A DNA stretch of 64,000 bases from Apium graveolens. Lineage: Eukaryota > Streptophyta > Magnoliopsida > Apiales > Apiaceae. Of the stretch, positions 24,791 through 34,967 are shown one piece after another; the stretch's first letter is position 1, and every line of letters begins with the position of its first letter. The translations under genes and the position numbers were made by a program. The DNA is taken from assembly GCF_009905375.1 (NCBI RefSeq), contig NC_133647.1:134535263-134599262 (forward strand). The letters are read 5' to 3'. The notes under the pieces were generated by a model. The model ran no database searches, had not been told where the DNA came from, and saw nothing but the letters and a program-made list of their open reading frames with translations.

Positions 24791-25798
24791 CTAATAATTA
24801 TTCACATACTGAACAGATTCATTGACAAGAGAACACTGATCCGTAGCATGAGAACCTGCACAAAGCTCACAAACCATAGCTATTTGATTAACTCCATATG
24901 TAGCCAGAGAATCAACCTTCATTGATAGCGCTTGGAGCTGGGCTGCAATAACGGTGGCTACATCAACTTCCAGAATACCTGCTACCTTGCCTGACGTCAT
25001 CCTCTGAGTTGGGTTTTGATGCTCATTTGCAGCCATCGTCTCTATAAGATTATACGCCTCTGTATAGCTTTTAGCCCATAAGGCGCCTCCCGCTGCTGCA
25101 TCGAGCATGGGCCGAGAATGGGCCCCCAAACCATTATAGAAACCAGTGATCACCATCCAATCCGGCATTCCATGATGTGGATATTTTCTCAACATTTCCT
25201 TGTAGCGTTCCCAAGCCTCGTACATAGATTCTGTAGGTTGCTGCGCAAACTGAGTAAGAGCACTCCTCATAGCAGCAGTCTTTTCCATCGGATAAAACTT
25301 CACCAGAAACTTTTGCGCAAGATCTTGCCACGTAGTGATGGACCCAGCTGGTTCAGAATGTAACCAGTCTTTAGCCTTGTCCCTCAGTGAGAATGGGAAA
25401 AGCCTCAACTTGATAGCCTCATCAGTCACGCCATTATACTTAAAAGTGCTGCAGATCTCGACAAAATTCCTTATGTGCATGTTGGGGTCTTCAGTTGCCG
25501 CTCCTCCAAAAGAAACAGAATTCTGCACCATCTGAATAGTGCCCGGCTTGATTTCAAAGGTGTTAGCTTGAATAGCCGGATGAAGGATGGTTGACTGAAT
25601 GTCATCAATTTTAGGCCGAGAAAAATCCATAAGAGCTGGATCAGCTTGAACAATACGATCTCAAATGTTTACTGGTTCTTTCCGCTCAGTTCCTGAATCC
25701 GAATCCTCAAAATCTAACTTCTCCGGAATATCAAGAACTTCGTTTGTCTCCTCAGCTGTATCTAAAGTCCTCTTGCGAGCACGAGAACGAGTTTGCAT
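24791..25798 (-). pseudogene. Athila gag (capsid domain) with nonsense codons
   Basis: The likely start is the ATG at 25798, 118 bases after the primer site. A TGA at 25661-25663 interrupts after 45 codons; the frame is then open to a TAG at 24791-24793. The retrotransposon gag core is clear (WLHSEPAGSITTWQDL, FLVKFYPMEKTAAMRS, YEAWERYKEMLRKYPHHG). A CCHC-like CELCAGSHATDQC block lies near the end. The start is basic (TRSRARKR), as expected for RNA or membrane contact, followed by an acidic part. Confidence 0.88.
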
Positions 25799-25916
25799 AA
25801 ACGCTTGCTAAAGTACTTGAAACACAACCGGAAACAATAATTAACTACTACGTCCTAATCACTGAGTCCTAATGACCAATGATGGTAAGTACATAAACTA
25901 AACAAATACGCCGAGT

Positions 25917-25933
25917 CCCCGGCAGCGGCGCCA
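25917..25933 (-). promoter_or_regulatory. Primer binding site, tRNA-Asp type
   Basis: On the minus strand this is TGGCGCCGCTGCCGGGG, which pairs with the 3' end of plant tRNA-Asp with one mismatch. The tRNA-Asp primer is a hallmark of Athila elements. It lies 6 bases from the 5' LTR. Confidence 0.88.
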
Positions 25934-25939
25934 AAAACT

Positions 25940-27355
25940 TGTTAGGGCGAAAACACGGGCTAATATTCACGCAAGTATACGCGTTCGCAAGTAATATAGA
26001 ATACTTTCTAGTTCGTTCCCACAGAGACTCAGACTAAATTATTGTCTAATTAAACTCACTCACCAATGTATGATTACTTCTCAATGTTAAGACACTAACA
26101 CTTAAAATTGTTGATTAAATATTAACTACAATTAACTACTTAATTAATCACTTACTTAACACTTCAAATTATCAATAATAAAACACTCATGAGATCACAA
26201 CTTCATTATTACTTCCTTCAATAGTCATTGTTATTACCTTTAGCATGTGACAGTGATGATATTAATCGAATAACACGAAACTGATAAAAGCCAACTTTCA
26301 TTGTACTAATACCATTCTACCAAGCATCCACAATTAAGATAGAAGTTGAATAGTCATCAATTATGTTGAGTTCCTATATGCCTACAGAAATTGATAACAC
26401 AACGATTTAAGCACAAGTTATTCCTTTTGACTACATAGGGCAAATAAAACTGTTAGAGTTACCCACTAATCATGCACAACGTACATGAACCTATGCTAGC
26501 ATGGCAAGTTCTAAATCTCAAGATCCACCGTCGCTTCACAAGAGATTAACACCCTATCTTATATGTTCGCGACGCACATAAGACGAATACGCACAAACAA
26601 TACTAGATATCATACAATCATCACACACTAAAGTATTAAACAATTAACTAAAGAATTCCATAGTAAATCCGTTGCAACCCCATGATCACGATTAGCCCAT
26701 AATAGCACTTATCGTCATCATTGGTTCATATGAAATCATGATAAACAAACACAAGAAAATAATAACTAAACTAATTATATTAAAACAGAGTATGTCACAA
26801 GAGTAAATAAGTTCAAAGTAAGAAAACTAGCATCCAACGTTACAACAAAACAAGAATCACAAGAAGATATGCTTCCTCTTCGTTGCGGTGTGCTAAATCG
26901 GTCTTTCTTCCTTATCTCCTTCGCTCCTTGCGTAAAAACACGATCTTCTTCAATCCACACTTGTGAAAACGTCTCAAATCTACTTATATAATAGTCCCAT
27001 AAAACTCAGATTACATAGAAGTGGAAACCAAACAGAAGTAGAAGTCCTGAAATAATATATTTTTTTCTCCGACCCTGCACGGCCGCTCAGCATAGCTGAG
27101 CGGGCGCTCAGACCTCCACTGGAAAAAAATCTGATTTTGCTCCGTTTCTTCGCCGTAATCTGCCCATTTCTTTCCTCTCGCAATGGTGAACACATGCCAA
27201 GGCCTATTCTTGATGATTTCTCCCCCAAAATGCAACTATTACCCTGAAATGCATAAACACTAGAAAAACGCATCAAATACACAAAATACTTGATTTCAAG
27301 ACACCAATTTAAGCCATTTTAAGACGTTTTAAGTGGTATAAAATGCCACTTATCA
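25940..27355 (-). repeat. Athila 5' LTR
   Basis: 1416 bp, the partner of 1722-3177. It has a single hairpin unit in its GC-rich cluster (27071-27112) and a TATA-like TTATATAA at 26984-26991. If that box is used, U3 is about 360 bp and the transcript starts near 26955, reading leftwards. Confidence 0.92.
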
Positions 27356-28399
27356 CCCTGTAGGTTCAATATTAAGCCGGTAGTAGAAATAAATAATAAT
27401 AAAACTATTTTATCATTATTTATATAAATTCTCTAATTTATTAAATATGATTAATTAATTAATCACATTTATTCTACATCGTGAGGGATACTTCTCAGCA
27501 TATCGCGACTATCCGGATAATACGAATTCACTGCTGAGAATACCAAGAACCAATTCAGTGAATAGTTACCGTACAATAAACTCCTTCTACCCTACAATGT
27601 CCCGATTAAATACAAGGCATGGATCTCGTGTCAAGCCTATCTAATCTAATCACTTGCTTACCATTTACTATGCTTAGTTCTATGTAAATTAGAAACTCCT
27701 TTCTAATTTCATTCACTCTGGCCAGAGATACCTGAACTAGCATAAGTGGATCAGCCTTGAACATTCGCTTCCTTCACTGGAAGGGGTAGATCCTTTATTG
27801 ATCATACACTATCTTCGTGTACAAATTCCTATACCCAGTAGAGCCCTAATAATTGTCCCTGGAGATTAAGAACTAAACCAAAGCATAGTTCAGTGTACAC
27901 AAGATGACTATGATGACCTCAAGTCTAAGGATACTTGTACAACTATCACTATGTGAACAACTGCTGACACGTGAGTGAACTCCATCAGTTGTTCAGCTGT
28001 GCGAGTCATGTTCAGTGAACTTATTCTATAATAAGCACCTACATACTAGCTATAGTGTCACCACACAAATGTCTATGAGAACAGACATCCTTCATAATGA
28101 AGAAAGCATAGTATGTACCGATCTCTGCGGATTATTAATTACCAGTTAGTAATCCTACGACCAGGAACTATTTAAGTTTAGAGGTATCATCTTTTAGGTC
28201 TCACTATTATGATCTCATCATAATCCATAAAAAGCTTTACTCTAAACTATGGTATATCTTATTTAAACACTTAAATAGATAAAGCCCGTAATAAAAACAA
28301 AACAAGTCTTTTATTAATATCAATGAAATCAAAACAGATTACACAGGAAGTTATTCCTAAATCCTAATACATGATTGGACTTAGGACATATTCCTTTCA

Positions 28400-28782
28400 C
28401 ATCGGGGGGCTAATTTAACCGATGTCTAATCAAACATTTCACATCGGGAAACTAATCTAACCGATGTCTGGTCTAGCATTTCACATCGGTTTGTTCGAAA
28501 AAAATTTAATAAATGGATTTTAGAGCTTTTAGGTTTCATGTTTTAATGGATAAATACCTCATAATATACTCATATTCACCTAGAAATACTGTAATATAAG
28601 CTGAAATTTATTGCAAAAACATCACATTTAATCTTAAAACCAATGTATAGCACTGTAATAGACATCCGCTGTTAACCGATGTCAAAGGCTGATGATATTT
28701 AACATCACACGCGAAGACATCGGTTCAGATTTTTTTTAACATCAGTTCTGAACCGATGTCTGATGCCATATTTCTAGTAGTG
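28400..28782. mobile_element. CACTA transposon right terminus and subterminal repeats
   Basis: Read from the right, the end is CACTACTAGAAATATGGC, a typical CACTA terminal inverted repeat. Immediately inside are copies of ACATCGGTT in both orientations (near 28419, 28441, 28459, 28482, 28673, 28712 and 28750). TAA at 28783-28785 would be the 3-bp target duplication. The opposite terminus is not in the window, so the element's coding capacity is unknown. Confidence 0.75.
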
Positions 28783-28785
28783 TAA

Positions 28786-30780
28786 GTAATGCGTGCAACC
28801 GAGTTAGACGCTTATGCAGCCACAATAGACCACTCTGGCCTCTATCTATCCAACATCTGATCATTTTTATCCAGTTTTCAATCACTTGTACCTATCTCAG
28901 TTTAAAATAGTTCATTCAACAACACACATACATTTTGTTCAAAAAATCATTTTCAGTTGGAGATAGGTACCTTTTTGAAGTTACTTTTTCCTAAAACAGA
29001 TTTTAAACCAATAATTATAACTATGTGGGATACGTAACTTAAAACATGTTTGTTCCCTTTTGAAAATAAAATAATAGTTCATTCATATATACTGAACCAT
29101 AAAAGTATGGTCAGGGGTACTTGCCTTGCAACGATTTTTCAGAATTCCTAGGGTAGCTTCGCTCGTCTGACTTTAGTCCTCGCAAACCTCGACTGGGATC
29201 TACAATAACGGAATACCCTAATTAGTTATTCTGACATGCTTGATATCCTCGAAACCTAACTACCCCAAACCAATAAACCCGACTCGTAAAATAATATTTA
29301 TATGTATATTCACATAAAAAATACTTACGATAATAATAGAATATTTAATACGATATAGTACACTTCTTGTAATTAAAATAATTGTTTCCGAAAAATTGGA
29401 TAGTGACTCCTCTATTCACTGGACTACACGTTGAAACATAATCAACGCCACAATCACAACAATTACAATTCCACAACCTGAATCTCAATACGACTTTTAA
29501 AAATAATTTAATTATTTTTGTTTCAAAAAATAATTTACGAACTAAGTTATTTGTTTTATAAATTTAGGACTCAGAATAATTCATCACGGTCCACCGTCGA
29601 CTCGCCAAGGCTCATCATCGACGGCGATAAAATATATTGGTGCCCGATAATATTCGGGTTTCCAAATAAATTCTACCGATTAATTATAATTATTCCTTAC
29701 ACGAAAATATATTTTATTTCACGAATATTACTCGAATAAATTTTCTGCAGAAAATCATAATAAAAAAATTCAATTCAGAATTAACTAAACCAAGCAACAA
29801 ACAACAGCCAACACAGGACACTCCTGCACGCGCCTCACGCGCCACCAAAACACAACCCACACACTGACACACACACACACAGACGTGCACACACACACCA
29901 AATACACATACAAAATAACACATATATAAACAGATATACATATACATATATCAACAAGGACAAAATCTGAATCAATCGAAGCAGGCAACCGAAACCACGA
30001 CCGGAAAGCTCACCGGAAAATAAGGCGGCGACCGGAATCGGGGAAAAAAGAAAAAAACGGGAAAGAAGGGGAAAAAGGGGAAAGTGGGGAGACTACAGAG
30101 AGAGAGGGGGACATTGGGAGAGAGAAAGGAGTGTGAGAGATTAGAGGGAAGACAGGAGAGGATTCGAGAGAGAGAGAGTAGAGAGCCGAGAGAGATTGTG
30201 CGAGGAAGAGGAAAAAAATTGATGTTTTAATTCGAAAAACTCTACTGTATTTCTACGTATCCCAGAATTGGGACACGTATTAATAAAATGGATATGCAAC
30301 CCTCATGCAGCCCAGATTCTGTTCCGCTATTTTGCATTGTAACGAATAAACCCACAGTTAAATGAAATCCCAAAAAATACCAAATAAATGTTAAATCCCT
30401 CGGAATAATTAAAAATTAATAAAATATAATTTTCACAATTTTTAAAGCATTTTTGAATCTCTCAACATACCCATATTTAACGATTTTAACGAACAAACGT
30501 GCGGGTGAATTTAATCCGAAAAATTCCCGAAATAATTTTAAAATTTTTAAAATATTAAAAACTTGATAAAACATCAATTTCGTAATTTGTGACGCATTCA
30601 GGAATTTAATACTAAATTTACTCATAAATACAATTAGAAAATCATGTAGGGATAAATAATCGATGAAATCACCTTTAAAAGTGAAAATAAAATAATACTG
30701 CTCAACAATTAATTACACCAATAACCCCCGCACGCCAATAAATCACACATAATTAATTATAAGACAACACACATCTAACA
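28786..30780 (-). repeat. Probable LTR of an old Ty3/gypsy element, hit by the CACTA insertion
   Basis: Read on the minus strand, the stretch starts TGTTAGATGTG at 30780. It has a pyrimidine-rich transcribed-leader-like segment (about 30060-30220) and a GT-microsatellite (about 29860-29925). It then has a block near 29100-29210 that resembles the 3' part of Tekay-type LTRs. There are no ORFs of note. The CACTA terminus lies where the other LTR end would be expected. No partner LTR is present, so the identity is an inference from sequence style. Confidence 0.4.
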
Positions 30781-30811
30781 GAACCCATACACTAAATTTA
30801 TTTTTTCTAAA

Positions 30812-30950
30812 TTTTTTGTCATATCACTAAAATATATAGATCTTCACATCCGTACGGTTGATTCTTCATAAATACTTTTTGTCATATCACTAAAATATAT
30901 AGATCTTCACATCCGTACGGTTTGATCCTTCATAAATACTTTAAAAAAAT
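30812..30950. repeat. Two inverted half-units ahead of the tandem array
   Basis: Two direct copies of about 65 bp contain TCATATCACTAAAATATATA and GATCTTCACATCCGTACGG. They are the reverse complement of the junction part of the following array units, which read GATGTCAAGATCTATATATT. The array therefore begins with inverted material. Confidence 0.7.
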
Positions 30951-30989
30951 GTGACATCAATATGGATGTTTAGTCCCATTTTGATATGA

Positions 30990-32085
30990 TAAACCATAAG
31001 GATATCAAGATCTTTATATTTTAGTAATATGATAAAAAAATTAGAAAAAAATAAATGTATTTGGTTTGCTTTTTTAACAGTCAACTATTAGTTTGACCTG
31101 CACTTCTTACTATTATTTTGTCCCATACTGATATTTCAATTTTTAAAAAAATATTTATGAATGATCCAACCTTATAGATATCAATATCTATATATTTTAG
31201 TGATATGATAAAAAGTTGAGAAAAAAATAAATGTATTTGTTTGGCTCTATTAACAGTCAACTAGTAGCTTGACCTGTAATTCTTACTAGTGTTTTGTTCC
31301 ATACTGATATTTGGATTTTTTTTAAATGTTTATGAATGATCCAACCCGACAGATGACAAGATCTTTATATTTTAGTAATATGATACAAATTTTAGAAGAA
31401 AAAAAATATATATTTGGTTTGCTATTTTAACAGTCAACTACTAGTTTGACATGTACTTCTTACTAGTATTTTGTTCCATACTGATATTTCGATTTTTTAA
31501 AAAATGTTTCAAAATTATCCAACCTTACAGATGTCAAGATCTATATATTTTAGTGATATGATAAAAAGTTGAGAAAAAAATAAATATATTTGTTGGGCTA
31601 TTTTAACGGTCAACTAGTAGTTTGACCTCTAATTCTTACTATTGTTTACTCCAAACAGATTTTTGATTTTTTAAAAAATGTTTATGAATGATCCAACCCT
31701 ACAGATGTCAAGATCTTTATAATTTATTAATACGATAAAAAATTTAGAAAAAATAAATGTATTTGGTTTGCTATTTTAACAGTCAACTAGTAGTTTGACA
31801 TATACTTCTTACCAGTATTTTGTCCCATACTGATATTTCAATTTTTTAAAAAATATTTATCGATGATCCAACCTTACAGATGTCAAGATCTATATATTTT
31901 AATGATATGATAAAAAGTTCAGAAAAAAATAAATGTATTTGTTTGGCTATTTTAACAGTCATCTAGTAGTTTGACTTATATTTCTTACTAGTGTTTTGTC
32001 CCCGACTGATATTTTGATTCTTTAAAATCTAACCCTACAGATGTCAAGATCTATATATTTTAGTGATAATATAAAAAAATTTAGA

Positions 32086-32117
<32 letters not shown>

Positions 32118-32945
32118 TATCGGTTATTTTAATTGTCATATTGTAGTTTGACTTATACTTCTTACTAGTGTTTTGTCCCATGCTCATATTTCGATTTTTT
32201 TAAAAAGTTTATGAATGATCCAACCCTACGCAAGTCAAGATCTATATATTTTAGTGATATGATAGAAAGTTGAGAAAAAAAATAAATGTATTTGATTTGC
32301 TATTTTAATAGTTAACTAGTAGTTTGACATGTAATTCTCACTAGTATTTTGTCTCATACTGATATTTTGATTTTTTAAAAAATATATATGAATGATCCAA
32401 CCTTATAGATGTCAAGATCTATATATTTTAGTAATATGATAAAAAAGTTGAGAAAAAATAAATGTATTTGTTTGCCTATTTTAATAGTCAACTAGTAGTT
32501 TGACCTGTAATTCTTACTAGTGTTTTGTCCCTTACTGATATTTCGAATTTTTAAAAAATGTTTATGAACGATCAAAACTTACAGATGTCAAGATCTATAT
32601 ATTTTAGTGATAATATAGAAAATTTAAATATATATATATATATATATATTTGATTGGTTATTTTAACTGTCAACTAGAAGTTTAACTTGTATTTCTTACT
32701 AGTATTTTATCCCATACTAATATTTCGATTTTAAAAAAAATGTTTATGAATGATCCAACCTTGCAGAAATCAAGATCTATATATTTTAGTGATATGATAG
32801 AAAGTTGATAAAAAAATAAATATATTAGGTTTGCTATTTTAATAGTTAATTAGTAGTTTGACCTATACTTTTTACTAGTGTATTGTCCATACCAAATCTC
32901 AAATATTGAATAAATATCTAACGATCAAATTATACAAATGTAAAA
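30990..32945. repeat. Tandem array of eleven units of about 176 bp
   Basis: The CAAGATCT (or close variant) anchor recurs at 31006, 31182, 31357, 31535, 31709, 31884, 32045, 32236, 32413, 32589 and 32771, with spacings of 161-191 bp. Each unit also has an AGTCAACTAGTAGTTTGAC-like block. Units 1, 3, 5 and units 2, 4, 6 form two alternating types. Units 7 and 10 share a TA microsatellite, and 8 and 11 share GATAGAAAGTTG, giving a three-unit period of about 540 bp. No coding capacity. It looks like a small dispersed satellite array. Confidence 0.88.
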
Positions 32946-33527
32946 ACAGTTAAAAGAAAATGTTATATGCAAAATTTCCATAAATTTTAATTGTTATTCC
33001 TTGATTATTTTAACAAAAAAAATTAATTTAACATCATAGAAAAATTCACCGCATGTTTATTTGTGGTATTTATGATGAAATCGATCAAAATCATGAATTC
33101 AAAATTTAATCATGAATTCAAAATTTTCTTAAAATAGTGAGTTCTCAAAAATAAATTTTAAATTTTAGAGTATTTTAATATTTATAAGGAAAATATTAAT
33201 TAATATTATATGTCATATAAAAGGTAAAAATTATATAATAATATTAATAATATTTAAATTCACACTCTTAAATTCGACTAAATACAACTATATTTAGTGT
33301 CATGTCAGCGATCCACGTGAATTATATCTAACGGACCAAATTCAACTAATATTACAACAATACAACGGTCGGAGTTATATTTTATAAAAAATATTTATAC
33401 ACAAAAATAAAACAAAATCATTTAAAGTAAAAACTTAACCCTGAACCCCCCACCCTCCTTAACCTACGCGTCCCCTATCCCTCATATCGCACTTGTTTTT
33501 TTCCGGCTCCCCCTATGGGAAATACGA
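32946..33527. other. AT-rich sequence, nothing recognised
   Basis: No ORF, no repeat structure beyond a few AT runs and no recognised family. A C-rich patch lies near 33430-33520. Confidence 0.5.
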
Positions 33528-33791
33528 TTTGATATAAAATAATTACTCTGTAAACAGGAATGCCAAGAACAGTTGTTTATTATTCTTTGGGAAATACCAG
33601 ATATATAAGACATACAAGAAATAACTATGCTAGAAAATAGGACCGCACACCAACTACTTCCCTATAATAACTCTGCTACTCTTATTTGTAAATGTTGCCT
33701 ACTTGACAGCACAACCAATTCAGAGTTAAACTAAACAAACATCAAATAAATAAAAATAAATTAAAACACTAAATTTTGAGATTATCCAACA
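33528..33791 (-). repeat. 3' LTR of a truncated Ty1/copia element
   Basis: On the minus strand it starts TGTTGGATAATCTC at 33791, right after the polypurine tract TTAAGGGGGAAT (33792-33803). It ends at a CA near 33528. The length of about 264 bp suits small copia lineages. The outer end is approximate. Confidence 0.55.
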
Positions 33792-34314
33792 ATTCCCCCT
33801 TAATCTCAAACTTATTGTCTAGCTGTTGCACTCCCAGAAGATCACGCATCCTCTCAAAATTTATTGTTGGCATTGCCTTAGTCAGACTATCAGCCCGTTG
33901 CATCCAACTGCTAACATATTTGAAAATCACTTCACCGCGTTCTACACATTCACTGATGAAATGGTAACGAATATCAATGTGTTTGGACCTGCCATTGAAC
34001 ATAGGGTTCTTAGCCAAGTCAATGGATGATATATTTCCGATATATAGAGTAACTAGACCTATATATTCTGATGTGATCTGACCCAGTACATTCCGCAACC
34101 AAATCCCTTGACAAGCTACTGCAGTGGCCGCCATTAGTTCAGCTTCGCACGAGGATAATGCCACACACCTTTGCTTTTACGACACCCAGGATATGAGACT
34201 TTTATTCAAGTAATATGTCATTCCTCCCGTGCTCTTCCTATCATCCACCGTGCCTCCCATATCACTGTCTGAGTACCCAGAAATTATATTATTTCCTCCT
34301 TTCTTTGAATACAC
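33769..34314 (-). pseudogene. Ty1/copia RNase H fragment
   Basis: The C-terminal part of copia pol. It contains SGYSDSDMGGTVDDRKSTGG, then a stop (TAA, about 34174-34176), then ALSSCEAELMAA, HIDIRYHFI and the end MRDLLGVQQL. It reads up to the junction with the Sirevirus LTR at 34315, where it is cut off. The rest of the element is not in the window. The frame runs a few codons into its own 3' LTR. Confidence 0.85.
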
Positions 34315-34911
34315 TATTAGATATATTTGATAATGTCATGTCTAATATGATTTGTGTTTAGTTTTCAGATCTTACTTGAACAGAACAAATCAGTACTTAA
34401 CTGAAATCAGCACTTATACTGAAGTCAGAACTTAAGTTATCAGTACTTAAGGTTCAGGAGATATTTATCAGGAGATAATATCAGGACTTAAAGGAAACTT
34501 TCAGATAAGGAAGGCGGCTGATTGAAAGGAAAGAAGATCAAGACAAACGCAAGAAGAGATATGCATGAAGAAGGAATTCTGTGAAGAATGGAATACTTGG
34601 AAGAAAAGATAACTGATTGATATATTTTAGGAAGCAGAATTATATTCCATATCAATTAGCGATTATCTTGTAACTGTGTAGTATATAAACACAGACATAG
34701 GGTTTATACTAAATGTGTTATCATTATCGAGAATATTATTCATTATAACCCTAGCAGCTCTCGTGATATTTGTTCATCACTGATAGATGACAGTTCTACA
34801 TTATAACAGAGTTTAATAAAGATTGTTTTCTGTTACTTGTTTTCTTTGAATTCGATTTGAATGTGCTATACACTGTATTCAACCCCCTTCTACAGTGTGT
34901 GTGACCTAACA
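34315..34911 (+). repeat. 5' LTR of Sirevirus element 1
   Basis: It begins TATTAGATAT, where TG would be expected, and ends GACCTAACA before the primer site. The first 200 bases carry TCAGNACTTA at about 34390, 34407, 34424, 34439 and 34480, with a different base at the variable position in most copies. A TATA box TATATAAA is at 34682-34689. Confidence 0.75.
34682..34689 (+). promoter_or_regulatory. TATA box of the element 1 LTR
   Basis: TATATAAA about 370 bases into the LTR. The transcript would start about 30 bases downstream, leaving an R-U5 of about 200 bases. Confidence 0.5.
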
Positions 34912-34913
34912 AG

Positions 34914-34926
34914 TGGTATCAGAGCC
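34914..34926 (+). promoter_or_regulatory. Primer binding site, initiator tRNA-Met
   Basis: TGGTATCAGAGCC two bases after the 5' LTR, complementary to the 3' end of initiator tRNA-Met. Confidence 0.88.
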
Positions 34927-34967
34927 TATCTGTTAACACACAAACAGTTTAAGATCCAAAAACAATC

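Larger units (their letters stand above)
1722..27355 (-). mobile_element. Athila-type Ty3/gypsy retrotransposon, interrupted by a Tekay-like element
   Basis: The element is flanked by CCCTG duplications (1717-1721 and 27356-27360) and lies on the minus strand. In element order it has the 5' LTR (25940-27355), a primer site for tRNA-Asp (25917-25933), gag, protease, RT-RNase H, integrase, an accessory ORF, a polypurine tract (3178-3190) and the 3' LTR (1722-3177). This order and the tRNA-Asp primer are characteristic of the Athila lineage. Gag to RNase H is a single frame with four nonsense codons, and the accessory ORF has a frameshift. The 14.4-kb insertion at 7278-21714 separates RNase H from integrase. 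Without it the element is about 11.2 kb. It cannot be autonomous now. Confidence 0.93.
1106..28399. mobile_element. Solo LTR (unclassified LTR retrotransposon), split by the Athila insertion
   Basis: The ends are TG at 1106 and CA at 28399, flanked by the 5-bp duplication CATCG (1101-1105 and 28400-28404). Only 1106-1721 and 27356-28399 belong to it; the rest is the nested Athila element. Joined, it is about 1.66 kb. It has no ORF and I see no internal pair of direct repeats, so it reads as a solo LTR left by recombination between two LTRs. A small non-autonomous element is the alternative. The superfamily is not certain. The TSD resembles the surrounding ACATCGG motif, so the duplication alone is weak evidence; the TG and CA ends support it. 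Confidence 0.6.

Noticed and set aside
29714..29988. Cys/Val-rich minus-strand frames that look like small cysteine-rich peptides
   Set aside because: They are made by the CA/GT microsatellite; Cys and Val come from TGTGTG in the reading frame.
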